Shown here piece by piece: positions 20,098-33,383 of a stretch of DNA of 64,000 nt. Made by a program: the position numbers and the translations under genes. How positions within the stretch are numbered: the stretch's first letter is position 1; every line of letters begins with the position of its first letter. Source of the stretch: Symbiodinium natans (taxonomy: Eukaryota; Sar; Dinophyceae; Suessiales; Symbiodiniaceae). The notes under the pieces were generated by a model. That model saw only the letters and a program-made list of their open reading frames with translations, was not told where the DNA came from and made no database searches. The stretch lies in assembly GCA_905221605.1 (NCBI GenBank), contig CAJNDS010001280.1:38501-102500 (forward strand). Reading direction: 5' to 3'.

Positions 20098-22406
20098 TGT
20101 AATTCCAGCAGAGGTCAAGAGAACCCTAACCCTCAACCCACACCCCCCCCTAAACCCTAGTCCAGTAGCTCCCCGCTCTGCGCGCCCATTGGCCGTCTGG
20201 CGCAGCCCTGGTTCGCAGGCCCTAGTTTGGAGGTTGAGCTTCTGACCCTAGCCCCTAAACCCTAACCTTACACCTAACACCTAAACCCTAACCACCCTAA
20301 AACCCTAGCCGAACCTGGATCAACCCTTAAGTCGGGTAATTGGATCTGGACGCTGGTACTCGCTTGTGTTCATGGTCCGGGCCTACGTATTTACAGGTGC
20401 AACCCAACCGCAGCCGTGCGACATTCGTGCGTCAACATAGCTGAGAAAAACTGGCATAGGACTTAAGCTTTAGGTTTCGGGTTTATACATAAGGTTCGGT
20501 GTTTAGGCTGTTGAACTATAGATCCTATACAATCCCCTCCACCCATCTTTGTGTCGGGGGGGGGTGGGGGAGGGGGGGGGGGTGGACCTGTTTGGGTCGG
20601 GGCGGGTGTACGGGGGTTCTTGCAAAGAAACATGGTGTGCGGTGGTTGCTGGCGTATTCCTTACTACTTGAGCCCTTATAGCCCTGGCCCTAAAACCGAA
20701 ACTCTAAACCCAAAGGCATTGTTTGAGAAGCTGCTGACTTGCTGTCCTTCTAGAACCATGGTCCGCTGCTAAATGAAAGGCTGTTGAAAAGTGCTGAACC
20801 TGCCGGCTTTCTCAGAATCCTTCAGCTGATTGCTCTTGTTTTGTAGTGTAAACCATCATTGAGTTCAATCGAAGTACCAATTTGTTAACACCCATTTGAC
20901 TGTTGCTACTACAATACTGTGCTTGTACGACAAACCCTAAACCCTAAACCCACAGACTAAACCCTTTTAGGCCTTGCAACAATTTAAAACGCCGCTAAGT
21001 ACGTGAGTAGATTCGTGGGTTTTGGGGTGTAGGGTTTAGCATTATATTTTGTCCACAGCCTCCTCAAAGAAAAAGGGGCGCCAAGCCCACAACAGAAATG
21101 CTGAGAGCCTACACAGTGGCGCCCCAAGCCCTACACACTACAAACCCTATGAATCTTCAACCCTAAACCCGAAAACGCCTGAACCCCGAACCCCTAAGCC
21201 CGAAAAACGCACAACCCTACACGCCGCTTAACCCAACTCTCACCCTAACCCTAACCCTAAACCCTACTCCCACCAAGTGAAGGGGGGCTCTGACCTGCCA
21301 TCCCGCACCGCGAGGTGGACATGCCTCACGGCGAGGAGATTCCATGGCCCTGTTGTGGTGGGGTTTAGGGTTTAATGGTTTGTGTTTAGGGTTTAGGGTT
21401 TAATAGTGTTTAGGTTTTAGGTTCATGGTTTATGGTTTAGGGTTTGGGTTTGGTTGAGGGTTTAGGGTTTAGGGTTTAGGGTTTTAGGGTTTAGGTTTGG
21501 GTTTTTATGGTTTATGGTTTAGGGTTTAGGATTTTGGGGTTAGGTTTTAGGTTTAAGCTTAGTGGTTTAGGGTTAGGGTTTAGGTTTCGGAAACGGTAAC
21601 CACCAAAACTAGGCCCGGCTGTGAGTTTGTGCATGTCGGCTTTGGGGGCCTTTGGGTTTGGGGCTTGAAATGCGTTCAGGGTTCAAAGGTTGGGTAGGGC
21701 TGGCAGGATCAGCGCACAACCTGGCTCTCCGTGTTGGTGGTTTTTCCCGGATTGCAGCTGTTTAAAGATAAGAGGCAATAGCTTAGGTTTAAGTGTTTGG
21801 GGTTTCGGTTTAGGGCGTAGGTTAGGGGTCAGCTTCTAACCATGCACGAACCACTACTTGCAGCTTAAGGTGTACTAGGGTTTTTGAAGATGGCTGTTTT
21901 CTGTCGTTTGCGAAAGGCCAACCTTGACCCTCCTTGCTGTCCAAACGACGGCAGTTGGGGGTAGGGTGTAAGGGAGGTGTGTGTAGGGTGAGGGTGTAGG
22001 GTTTAAGGTGTAGTGTGGGGGTGTAGGGGTGTAGTGTGTAGGGTCTAGGGTGTAGGGTGTAGGGTGGATGGGTAGGTCGAAAAAGGGGGTCTGGTTTAGG
22101 GTTTAGGGTTTCCCTAACCCTAAACGCCTAACCCCACCCCCAGGGTTCATTGTGAAGGATTTAAAGGGCTGGGGGTGGGACCTGCTCCAGCTGTGAAAGC
22201 GGCGCCCGCACAGACCCGCGACGTCACCCATCCAGACTAGGCAACTGCTGGGAAGGCTTTGGGGTTTGGTTGTCTTCTAAATAACACTAAAGGGTTTAGG
22301 GCTTAGGGTATGGGGGCGCTTCCCAAACTCCAAGGTTAGGTTTTATGGTTTAGGTTTGTGTTGGGTTAGGGTTGAACTAAGGCTAGGTTTCGGTTTCAGC
22401 GCAGTG
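20098..22406. other. Degenerate array interval with scattered islands
   Basis: Eroded TTTAGGG blocks at 21363-21590 and 21955-22110; CCCTAAA blocks at 20125-20310 and 21235-21265. G/T-rich microsatellite-like runs at 20557-20582. Open islands at 21049-21160 (plus, Lys/His-rich) and 22170-22240 (plus) are protein-like but unassigned. Confidence 0.35.
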
Positions 22407-22673
22407 TCAGGTTTTCGGTTTTGGGCTTCCTGCGCGGCTCTCTCCTGCGCTTATTCCTCCAACACTCCCTGCGCCGCCACATCGGCGGGGCGCGCCTCTC
22501 CATGGACCTCCTATACTCCCTTAGAAACCTGAATAAAAATAACACGTTCTTAATATTTTTCTTGTGGTTTTTTTTGGTTTTTTTTTTTTTTTTTTTATTT
22601 AAGAACAACAACAGATAGGGCCCAAGGGGGATATACCGCTTCCGCTGCTCAAGTATGCGGGCGGCTCAGAAGC
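22407..22673 (-). CDS. Two-exon candidate split by an introner
   Basis: Minus strand. Exon 22637-22673 (acceptor GACTTACAG|G; ASEPPAYLSSGS) ends GCG|GTATATCC. The intron 22511-22636 is the second copy of the GT...TATAG element. Exon 22407-22510 continues in phase (PWRGAPRRCGGAGSVGGI, then AGESRAGSPKPKT) to TGA. Gly/Arg-rich low-complexity content. The start lies further upstream or is missing. Confidence 0.35.
22511..22636 (-). mobile_element. Introner-like element (copy 2), GT...AG
   Basis: On the minus strand starts GTATATCCCCCTTGGGCCC and ends GGTTTCTAAGGGAGTATAG. Shares the CCCCCTTGGG end and the TTAGAAACTGAATAAA motif with 19999-20097, in reverse orientation. Contains a T run of about 18 (22571-22597). 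Confidence 0.5.
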
Positions 22674-22679
22674 CTGTAA

Positions 22680-25600
22680 GTCAACCTTCCATCCCTTTTC
22701 CTTTAGGGTTAGGGTTTAGGTTTAGGGTTCAAGTTCAGGGTTTGATTACCTCAAACCCTTGAACCCTAAAACCTCCCATCAGCAGAATTGAAATGTGGTT
22801 CAGAGCTAAGGGTGATTTGTCAAGTCCCTCAGATTAGCTCCTTTCCCTTGACAGCCGGCCCTCACATTAGTTAATCCATTTTCCTTCATCTCTATGGAAA
22901 ATGAAGAACTCATGCAAAGGGTTGAAGGGGTTGCTGCTCTGAGTGGCTTGCCCCTGGAGCGTAGAGCAGGGTTCAGGTTAGGGTTCACCTTTAGGTTCGG
23001 GTTTAGGGTTTAGTTCTTAACATCTCCTTCACCCCGTAGGCGCAAATCCCGACCGCTTGTCTTGCCCCGCCAGTAACAATTCGCAACTGTTTTCTGCCGA
23101 GCTTCCGCAGAGCTACTGCGCGCGAGTGTTTTTTCGGGAAGGGGTAGCTTGGGATCTTGGGATGAACCAGCCTAGAACCCTCCAACCCTAACCCTACACC
23201 CTAAACCCTAGACCCTAACCCTAAACCCTAAACCTCACCCCTAGCCCTAACCCTAATCGACAGCATCCTGCAGAACAGGCTACATCGTCGTGATGCAAGG
23301 CGCAAGCAGTGAAGGGGTGTGGGATCAGCTAGCCTCTGTTCAGGTTCCCTCAATTAGGATTTAGGGGTTGGGGTTTATGTTTGGGGTTTGGGGTTTGGGG
23401 TTTAGGGTTTAAGGGTTTAGGTTTCTTGACTCCCCCCCCCCCCCCGCCCCCCCCTAGGGCTTTTCGAAACAAGGCGGTTCGCTCGGCAGAGCCTTGCATT
23501 ACATGAAAGTTGAAAAACCATTCGACACATCTCCAAAATTGTTCTCCTAAACATGACATGGGAAATATAACATGGCCCGACACCAAATGTCCCGAGTCTC
23601 ACCCTGCATACGATAACCCCTAAGGACAAGTTTTAGCAGGGCGCCTCCCCCGATGTTCAGGCGAACCCACGAACCTCTCTGCCTTCGGTCTGAACCTGCG
23701 GCCCTTACCCCAGGGGTTTGTTTAGATGTTTCGGGGCTTAAAAGTTTACCGGGTAGTTAGAAGTGTGATATTAGGTACGTGAATAAGAAGGAATAACTAA
23801 GCACCGCTACAACCTCTATTACCTTTAATGACCCCGGTACACGAACCCACGACCTCCAGTACTGTGCATAAGTTGGTAATTCCCTTCGCAGATCCCACTC
23901 ACTCCATCCGAGATGTGCGCCAGACCTGGGGTCGATAAGCCCTGTCATAACGACAGCCCTTGGCCGTACTTGGTGCGGCCATGCGACTGGCACTCCAACA
24001 CTGCAAGGTCTGCAAGATTGTGGTTTTTGGGGCTTAGGGCTGGGTTTCAATTCAGTTCACCCTTAGCAAACCCTAAACCCTGAATCCTATCTGCCCTGTA
24101 GGGTAAATTCAGCCCCCCGAGCGTTAAATCCCGCAACAGACGAAAAAACACGCGCTCACTTTGGGTGTTTTTTTAGTGTTGAGGGCTTACCGTGGTTGCA
24201 GATGTGTGCAACCAAAACACAATACAGTCGCTCTCGCCTCAGCGAGGTGAGAATACCACGGGCGTTCTATTCAGGACGTCAGTTAAATGCGATCTTGGAC
24301 ATTGCCGTGCTATACTACTTGCTTCCCTACGCGACTGCATCAGAACCCCCCACAACAAAAAAAAACAAGAAGACACAAACCCTTGTAATGGCAATTTAGG
24401 GATGAGTTGTTTCTTTTCTTCGGTGGGTTCTTGCCACAAAATAGGTTTCCAGAGGGCTTTAATTTAAGGTTTTGAGATGTTCGGCTTGCGGGCTGGGGCT
24501 CACCTCAAGGTCCAGCCATCAACCACGCTTTTGTTGCTTTACCGGCCGTAGCTCTGGAGCCTTTGCAGGATATCCCAGACTGCAGGATCCCCGGGCGCAG
24601 AATGGCAAAACCTAAGCCTAGCGCCTACACCCCAAACCAGTGCGAAGATACCCACTACGTTAATCCTTGCTGCTACCCTTCACCGCTAAGTAACGCTAGG
24701 AACTTAACTATCTGCTGGCCTGTTCTGCCCGGCGGGTACTAACCATGAAAGAACTAGCACAACTGGCCATGTGGTCTGTACTCTGAAAAGTACGGCACAC
24801 TAGAGCTGTTAACTAACGGTTTATGGGTGGGTGTAAGAGATCTACACAATTCCTCAAACCCTGAACCCTAACGCATTGCTTCCCGGATGGGGATGCCAGA
24901 TTACACCAGCATCTCTGCCAGGGCACGGACGCGCCGTGATTATCACACATAAGATCGCCTTCGGCGACATGTCATGCACATGCAGATGCTTAACGCCATG
25001 CCGCTTTGACAGACCTTAAGCACAGCCCAATTCCGAAAAGCGGCGGAAAAGAACTCCGAAGCCCCATACCCCGAAACCGTAAACCCTAAACCCTAACCCT
25101 AACCCTAAACCCCAAACCCTAAACCCTGCACCTTAAAGCTGGAGTTCCCCAGGGACAAGGCTTAGATCTTCTGGGGCTTAAGTTGTTTAAGCTCTGATGT
25201 TCTGCTACCACGCGAACCCTAACCCTAAACCCTAATCCCTAAAACCCTAAAACCCTACCCCGACTGTGTAGTAGTTTGAACCCAAATCGTCTCTGAGTCT
25301 TCTCATCTCCTCTGGCAATATTCCGGCTCGTGTTGGCCCGGGGCCCCTAGAAACTCAATCAAGAAAGGCCGTGTAACCCCAATCCCTGAAATTCATAACC
25401 CCCCTATAAGCCACTGAGAAGCCAAGAAGACCCAAACCCTAAACCCTAAACCCTCAACCCTAAACCCTAAACCCTAAACCCGAACCCTAAACCCTAAACC
25501 TAACCCCTAAACCTCCTCTTATGCTCAAACAGAGACCTGTTCCCCTTAACCTTACGATCGCAAGTGGTAGGGTTTGGGATTTGAAAAGCCAACAGCAGCC

Positions 25601-26840
25601 TATCAAGGAAGGGCTGAAGGGTTGCATTACGCAAAAAGACTGAACCCCAACCCACCATACACAAGTTTTAGGGTTTAGGGGCGCACCCTCTGCAGAGCAC
25701 AACAGAAGCTTCATGAAACCCCCCTAAAACGCTTAAGCCTCAACAACAAGAACGCCCCAAACCCACTGTCCCTTGCCCTAAACCCTAAAAAAAAAAATAA
25801 ACTAAAAAAAACCCTAAACCCTAAACCCTAACCCTTAACCTCAAACCCAAACCCCAACCCAACCAAACCTCACCCCGCCCCTCCAGAGGCGAAAAAATGT
25901 GGCCCCCGGGGGGAAGATCGCTCCGCCGCCGAGGAAGGTGCCGAGACGGGTCGCGCCCACACAGGCCGGCCTTGGGTCTGAATAGGGTTTAGGGTTTAGG
26001 GCTTAGGGTTAGGGTTTAAGGGTTTAGGTTTAGGGTTAGGGTTTAGGTTTAGAGTTTTAGGTTTAGGGTTTAGGGTTTAGGGTTAGGGTTTAGGGTTTAG
26101 GGTTATGGTTTAGGAGTTCGGGGGTTTAGGGTTTTTCGGGCTTAGAGTTGGGGGTTGAGGTTGAGGGTGGGGTTTAGGGTTGAGGGTTGAGGGTTTGTTT
26201 AATGGCTTAGGTTTAGGGAGTTCTGGGGTTTTGGGCTTCGTGGCTTTAGGAGTTGGGGTTCCGACTCCGCAGGCTGTAGGGTTTGGGTTTGGTTAAGGGT
26301 TTAGGGTTTAGGGTTTAGGTTTGGGTTTCCGGTTAGGGTTTAGGGTTTAGGGTTAGGGTTTAGGGTTTTAGGGTTTAGTGTGAAGGTTCGGTTTAGGGGT
26401 TTAAGGCTTAGGGTTTAGGGCTGTAGGGTTTGGGGTTTTGGGGGGTTTTGGGCTTCGCGGCGTTGTTAAGGGGTTTGAGTGCTTTGTGGTGTTGGAGTTT
26501 CGGTGTTTTAGGTTTAGGGTTAGGCTTTGCAATTTTATATAGGGTTTCAGATTTTAGTGCCTTTGTGGGCTTTAGGGTGTTGGACCTTTTGCGATGCCGG
26601 TCTGGGGATTGGGCTTATTGTTTTGGGAGTTTTGACATTTAGAGCTCGGGGTTGAAGAGTTGTGGATTGGGTTTGGGCTGTTGTTTTGTGCTTAGGTTTA
26701 TGGTTTTTGGTGGCACAAGATTTTTAGGTTTCAGGTGGAGGGTTGGGTATCTACGTGTAGAATTAATTTACACTAGCTTTCATGCGAGTTTTTTGGGCCT
26801 TGGTTTGCAATTAGGGCTCAAAGCCTGATGACACTTGAGG
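22680..26840. other. Mixed interval, no firm gene
   Basis: Blocks of mostly degenerate CCCTAAA (23185-23260, 25079-25135, 25437-25510, 25777-25850) and TTTAGGG (22706-22745, 25983-26120, 26300-26420). From 23757 to 24480 there is a longer unique stretch with overlapping open frames of 60-97 codons on both strands and no recognisable product. A poly-C run lies at 23433-23455. Confidence 0.35.
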
Positions 26841-27276
26841 GAGAAGAAAGGGGTTAACGGTCCTATACCAAACCCCGTCCTGATTACCGTCTCCTTATTC
26901 CCTTACCATAAACCCCGAACATTTAACACTGGTTGATTCCCCAGTCCATTTTCCATAAACCCTACACCCTAAACCCTTTAAAACCTGGGTTCAAGGTAGA
27001 TTCCAAGATGGATTACTACCTGATTTCCCTATCCTATTCCCTAAACCCTGAACCCTAAAACCCCTTTAACAACCCGCGTTCGAGGATCCAAGAGGGGAAA
27101 CCCGCGATTCGAACCCTAAACCTAACCTTAAAACCCTAGACCCTTAAAACCCTAAACCCTAACCCTGAGCCATTGAAACACTTGTTTGCTCTCATGCCCC
27201 GCCGAACTTCTGGAGCCGCTTCGCGGCGTGCCATCGCTGCTCCGTCTCTATTAGTGGCTTGGGTTGAGGGTTGAGG

Positions 27277-27308
<32 letters not shown>

Positions 27309-30300
27309 CGGGTCGAGGCTTGAGGCTGAGGCTTGAGCTTGAGGTCTTTTGACGGCTGAGGCTTGTGGTTTAGGGTCTGGGTCTAGGGTTTCCGGGTTAG
27401 GGTTTAGGTTCAGGTTTTTAGGGGAATTAGGGTTTTAGGGTTCTAGGGGAAAGGTTTAGTGTTTAGGGTTTAAGGCCTAAAACTTACCCCCCGAAACCCT
27501 AAACCCGAACTACCTAACCCTAACCCTGAACCCTAACCCCTAACGACCCTGAAAGTGCTGGTCGCCGTTGGCTCGCTCCGTCTCGGCTTTCGAGGAGGGT
27601 CGATCAAGACGGCTGTTCGGTTTCCTCCGACGGAAGAGGGTTGTGGGTTTAGGGATTAGGGTTTTAGGCAAGGGTTTAACTGCAGAAAGTCTATAAGGCC
27701 AATCAAGATTGTTGCAGGCTACTCCTTACTCGCCAATAACCAAGGGGCAAAGTTTGTTACTTTACGAATTCCTACTAAATAAGGAAAGCAAAAAAGTTTT
27801 AAAGTTCAGCTGTTTGGAGAAGTAGTACTTTCGAGCGCCGCTAGGTTTAGATTTAGGGTTTAGTTTAGGTTTAGGGTTAGGTTTAGTGTTAGGGTTTAGG
27901 GTTTAAGGGTTAGGGGTTTAGGTGGGTTTAGTGTTTCGGGTTTAGGGTTTAGGTGTTTAGGTTCGTTTAGGGTTAGGGTTTAATTAGGCCTAGTGTTTAG
28001 TTGTTTAGGGTTTATGGTTAGGGTTTAGGTTTTGCTGGAGCAAACATGGTAAGTCAGCGGGGTTTCGCCGAGAAACGACTTTACCCTTTTGGCGCCGTCC
28101 ACCTCTCCACACTCAATGGGCAACGGTGGTAAGCTGATACTGTTTTCCTGCTCTTCAGAAATACAAAAAGAAACCCTAAACCCTAAACCCCTAAACCTAA
28201 ACCCTAAACCCTAAACCCCAACCTAGTTCTGGGGTTTCTGGTCCCGACATTGTAGGCGCTAAGCCTAAACCCGAAACGAACTCCGAACCCCGAATCCCGA
28301 AGTCGAACCCGCGGCCCCACACCCTAAAGCCCGTTATCTCCCGGAGGTGAACCTGTTTTGCCACTTGTGAAAGTTTTCAGCCTGTGGTCTCGTAGGGATA
28401 AGGTTTAGGATTATAGGTTTAGGCCTAGGTTTTACCGCGATAAAGTAGCTTCCCGATGAAGAACTCATAAGACAGCCGAAGACGTCAACCTAACCCCTTG
28501 AACCCGAGCCCTCAATCTGACTCCCTACAAACAACCCTAAAAAAACCCCACAACCCCACAACCCACACCCACAGCCCTAAAAAACCCTCAAACCCTAAAC
28601 CCTAAACCCTAACCCCTAAACCCTAAACCCTAAACCCTATCCCTAACCCTAACCCCAAACCCTAGACAAAAAGGTCATCAAATCCAGGATCAAGGGCAGC
28701 GAGGCATTCACCACTGTGCCATGAGTTGTGCACCATGGCTAAATCCTCCTAGAGCATGCGCTGAAAGTTCTGAAACTGCCCTTGGCAAACCCTAAACCCG
28801 AACCGAACCCTAAACCTAAACCCAAAATCCTAAACCCTAACCCTACGCCTGTCGCGCCATTGTCCCCCCCCCCATCCATAAACGTCTGGAGATCGCCAGA
28901 AAATTTGTGTGTCACTTGAAACGGCGCCCCCTAAAACCCAAGCAGTTGGCAGAGGGGCTCTTGCCCTGATAACTTAACATACCCCTGATATAGCTATAAG
29001 CCCAAGGGCCCACATTTCCGGAACCCAGGTTTTAGGGGCTCAATGCTAAGACCCTACACTCGAACCTAAAGCCTGAAGGCCTAGACCCTGAACCTAAACC
29101 CCTTGCCATCAAAGCCCTAAACCCTAAACCCTAACCTAACCCTAAACCAAAACCCCTGAACCCTGAACCTGAACCCTAAAACCCCCTAAACCTAAGCCCA
29201 GCCCTAAGCCCTAAGCCCTAAGCCCTCACCCTAAGCCCTAAGCCCACGCCTAAGCCTAAGCCCTAAGCCTAAGCCCTAAGCCCTAAGCCCTAAAGCCCTC
29301 AGCCCTAAGCCTAACCCTAGCCGTAAAGCCCGTGCCACAAAGCAGGGCCCCGAAGCATCGATGTTGAAGCGAAGCAGTCGTCGCAGAAGCTGCTCCTTCA
29401 AGGCAAAGCGCCTAGCAGGGGTTTTGGTTTAGGATTTTAGGATTGGGTTTTAGGGTTTTAGGGTTGGGCTGCGTTTGAGGGTTCGGGGGTTCAGGCCTAG
29501 AATACCCTTCCGCCTAACTACCATCTACTCCAAAGTCGGGCCACTAGGACCATATAGCCTCTACCCTAACCCTAAACCCTCAACCCGAAACTCCTAAACC
29601 CTAAACCCTAAACCCCAGCCTTACTTACTCTGGGCAGGCTTCTGTTAGAGACCATATCTCTTCGATTCCAGAGACCAAGCGTGCCCACGACTTGGATTCT
29701 GGGTTAGGGTTTAGGGTTTAGTGTTTGGGGGCGTAGGGCTTAGGCTTAGGGCTAGTACTTGGGTTTAGGTTTGGGGTTTGGGGTTTTAGGGTTTAGGTTT
29801 TAGGGGTTAAGGGGTTTAGGTTTAGGTTTAGGTTTTAGGTTTAGGGTTTAGGGTTTAGGACGTCTGTACTTTCTAGCCCCTGCCCCTAACTCTAAACTCT
29901 TGCCCAGCAATACTAAAAACCCAAGTAGCAGTCCAGCAGTCCCAAGCCCTACCTAAACCGCTAAACCCCAAACCTAAACCCTAAACCCCCATAGCCCCAA
30001 CTCCCTGTCCTCACTCCAGGTGCTCCACTCCTCCACAGGGTTTGGGTTTAGGTTTAGGTTAGGGCGTTGTGAGGGTTTAGGATTTAGGGTTTAAGGTTGC
30101 GGGTTTAGGGTTTAGGTTTAGGGGTTAGGGTCTATCGTTTAGTTTTAGGGCTCTGGCAGGTCCATGGACTTCGGGTGTCAGGGTTCAGAGGGCTGTGTAG
30201 ACGTTAGGTACGACACTTCATTGCCCTCTCGCTGCGAGTGCTAAACCCTAAACCCTAAAACCCTAAACCTGAATTTTAAACCCAACCCTAACCCTAACCC

Positions 30301-31279
30301 TAAACCCTAAAACCTAAACCCTGGCAGACACAGATGTAGGCTTAGGGTTCAACCGGGGGCTGGCTTCTCTGGCATCTCATGGGCAAGCACATAGGGCCCG
30401 AGGAGCCGGTGCTACAACAGTCTTGGGTAGATCCTAACTTCCCTGAAGCCCAAATCCCTAAACCCCCGAAATCCAACCCTAAACCCTAAAGTACCCTAAA
30501 CTCAAACCTAACCCTGACCCCTTCACCCTAAACCCTCAACCTACCCCTAAACCTAAACCTAAGTACCCCAAACCCTAAACCTAATCACTACTACCATAAA
30601 TTCGGGTTCTAAGGGTTGTGGCCCGTGAACATTGCTTCTGGATACAACCCCACCGTCCTTCCCAACCCAAACCAAGGTGTTAGTAAGCCTGTTCCGGGAC
30701 ATTTACCCTAACCCTAAACCCTAAACCCGAAATCTGAGCCGTAGGTGGCCCGGGTGTTGTGGGTGGGGGGAATCCTAAGCCCTCAAGTTCGAGATTGTAG
30801 ACCCTCAAACCTACACCTACACCAAACCCAGATGACGTTTGCCCCTGCCCTGTATCTAGGTTCATGGCTGAAGGTTTTTTAGGGGTTTAGGTTTAGGTTA
30901 TTTTGGAGTTTAGGGTTTAGGGTTTAAGGGTTGGTTAAGGTTTAGGGTTTAGGGTTTAGGGTTTATCGGGATAAGGGTTAGGGTTCAGGTTCGGTTCCGG
31001 TTCAGGGTGTAGGGTTTTAGGTTTAGGGTTTTAGGGCTAAGGGCTAAAGGGCTCCTCGACCCACTTCCTTTGCGCCGCCCATGTACGTCCCCCCCGCGAT
31101 TGCCTCTGTGCGTGACCCTGGCCAAGGCGCCGTTTTGGGATTTCGTTTATGTTTAGGGTCTAGGGTCTAAGGGTTCGGTTTTTAGGGTTGAGGATCTTGG
31201 TGTTTCAGGGTCCTAGGGTTAGGTTTAGGGTTTAGACTTAGGGTTGGGTTTTGGGTATTTGGGTGGGGCTTGGGGTTTA
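26841..31279. other. Highly eroded telomere-like interval
   Basis: Units are mostly broken (CCTAACCC, TTAGGTTTAG, CCCTAAGCC) with few runs longer than four. A block of CCCTAAGCC-type units is at 29195-29330. One AT-rich foldback element is at 27722-27828. No gene is supported. Confidence 0.4.
27722..27828. mobile_element. AT-rich foldback element, ATTCCTACTAA family (copy 2)
   Basis: Core attcctactaaataaggaaa and the aagttcagct arm match copy 1 at 7636-7736; the outer ends are more diverged. Confidence 0.5.
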
Positions 31280-31280
31280 G

Positions 31281-32650
31281 GTCCGCCGATCGCCTTGGCG
31301 CGTGTTGGAAAATTGTTGGAGGAGGTAAAACCTCCCTCTTTCCCTCCGTACCCCCCACAAAACGCGGGGGGGGGGTAGGGGGGGTCGTGCACATTTTTTT
31401 CGTGGAGGCCCCGCCCCCCGCACAGCGTAAACGCGGTTCAGCACAGGGGGTAGGTGCCGCCCTCAGCAAAATCATCGTTCCCCCCCCACAGCCCCCCCTC
31501 ACTTAGTTTAGGGTTTAGGGTTAGGGTTTAGGGTTTAGTGTTTTGAGGGTTTTAGGGGTTTAGGTTTAGGGTGTGTCCAGGAGGGCCCCCCCCCCCCCCC
31601 ACCCCCCCCCCCCCCCCCCCCCCTCCCCCCCCCCCCCACCCCCCCCCCCCCCCCCACCCCCCCGCCCCACGACGTGAGCCTCGGGACGACACGTCAAGGG
31701 AGAGGGTTCGGAACAATTTTGCTGGGATAGGGTGTGGCGGGAGTCGTGACATTCCCTGATGCAGGGGATTGCCTCGCGCCCTCCCGCCTCCGCGCCCTCC
31801 GCGCACTCCGCGACTCGCGCCCTCCGCCCCTCGCGCCCTCCGCGCGCTCAGCGCTCTACCGCCTTCCGCGACCTCCGCCCGCCCTCCGCGACCTCCGCGC
31901 CCTCCGCGCCCTCCGCGCCCTCCGCGCGCTCCGCGCTCTCCGCGCCCTCCGCGACCTCCGCGCCCTCCGCGCCCTCCGCGCCCTCCGCGCCCTCCGCGCG
32001 CTCCGCGCCCTGCGCGTCCTCCGCGCCCTCCACGCCCTTCCCGCCCTCCGCATGCTCCCCGCCCTCCGCGCGCTCCGCGCCCTCCGCGCCCTCCGCGCCC
32101 TCCGCGCCTTCCGCGCCCTCCGCGCCCTCCGCATGCACCCTCCGCGCCCTCCGCGCCCTCCGCGCCCTCCGTGCGCTCCGCACCTTCCGCGCCCTCCGTG
32201 CCCTCCGCGCCCTCCGCGCCTTCCGCGCCCTCCGCGCCCTCCGCGCCCTTCGCGCGCTCCGCGCCCTCCGCACCCTCCGCGCCTTTCTCGTCCAGGACAC
32301 AGTGTGCTGATGCTAAGGGCGCATTGCGTCTATTCTGCGGGTGCGTTGCGTCTATTCTGCGGGTGTTTCCTTTGTAAAGTATTTGTTTACAAGGCACGCA
32401 CGTGCAGCATAGCCTTTAAGTGTCCATCTTACCCGCCCCCCCCCCACCCCCCCCCTCCCCGCCCCCGCCCCACCCCCACCCCTGTCTTTTTGGCTTGAGC
32501 TTGTCTTGGTGCGACCCCTACCCCCCCCAAACGTTTCACAGAACTCTGCCGAGCAGGCTGGGATTATCTTCGAACCATGCGAGCGGGTTTAGACCTCTCA
32601 ACTATGCTCCAGCGGGGTCGGCGCAAGCCGGAGGCCCTTAAATTTAGGGT
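31281..32650. mobile_element. TIR-like element with minisatellite core (copy 2)
   Basis: Left arm (31281-31380) and right arm (32509-32650) match the 6422-6780 copy, including the segment gagcgggtttagacctctca. Here about 1.1 kb lies between the arms: C-runs (31588-31660, 32432-32480) and a CGCGCCCTC minisatellite. The two copies show the same arms can hold very different cores. Confidence 0.6.
31785..32285. repeat. CGCGCCCTC minisatellite, about 55 units
   Basis: A 9-bp unit CGCGCCCTC with variants (CGCGCGCTC, CGCGACCTC, CGCACCCTC). Because the unit is a multiple of three, several frames on both strands stay open across it (Ala-Glu-Gly, Arg-Ala-Leu and Pro-Pro-Arg repeats). These are repeat artefacts, not proteins. 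Confidence 0.93.
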
Positions 32651-33300
32651 AATTATCGGGTTGGGGGTAGTTTAGGGCTCAAAGGGGTTGGATCAAATCG
32701 CCAAATTCGTTCTGAAAGATGGGCGGGGTCAAAGGGGTCAGAGGGGCCGAAGTGGATCAAATCGCCAAATTCGTGCTGAACAATGGGGGGGGCCAAAGGG
32801 GTCAGAGGGGCCGAAGTGGATCAAATCGCCACATTCGTGCTGAACAATGGGGGGAAAAATCATCAAATCGCCAAATTCGTGTTTAACATTTAGGTTTATA
32901 TGGTAGAGACTAGGGAGTAGATAACTGGCCATGTGTGGGCGGCGAGCCTGGTTGAGGGTGTCTCTCACTACATACGTCCTAAACCCTAAGCCAAAACCCC
33001 AAACCCCAAAAAAAACCCATATCCTACACCCTAAAACCCTAAATCCTCAAAGCCCTCGTGGCCCAGAGCCCTAAACCCTAAAACCGAAAAACCCTAAAAC
33101 CCATGATCCCAAACCCGAAACCCTAAACCCGAAACCCCAAACCCTGAAACCCGAAACGCCAAACCCTACCAAACCCCAAACCCTAATCTCGTCGTCCACA
33201 TGCAGTTTGTGGTTTGAATGAGCAGCAGTACCGAGCGGTTGAGGCTTGGCAAGCAACGTGTGTATGTGTTTCCCTGTGGCGCTTTCTGCACCCTAAACCC
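32651..33300. other. Four-copy tandem repeat and degenerate arrays
   Basis: At 32690-32885 a unit of about 62 bp (gatcaaatcgccaaattcgt, then gctgaacaatgggggg) is repeated about four times. From 32978 to 33185 eroded CCCTAAA/CCCCAAA units follow. No gene. Confidence 0.55.
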
Positions 33301-33309
33301 TGAAGCCTG

Positions 33310-33383
33310 AACCCTAAACCCTAAACCCTAAACCCTAAACCCTAAACCCTAAACCCTAAACCCTAAACCCTAAACCCTAAACC
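33310..33383 (-). repeat. CCCTAAA array
   Basis: About 10 perfect units. Confidence 0.94.

Noticed and set aside
23757-24467. Overlapping frames of 66-97 codons on both strands
   Set aside because: Lengths are within chance for this many frames, and neither strand shows splice signals or a recognisable composition.
31552-32498. Long Ala-Glu-Gly, Arg-Ala-Leu and Pro-Pro-Arg open frames
   Set aside because: They follow from a 9-bp CGCGCCCTC unit that keeps most frames open on both strands.
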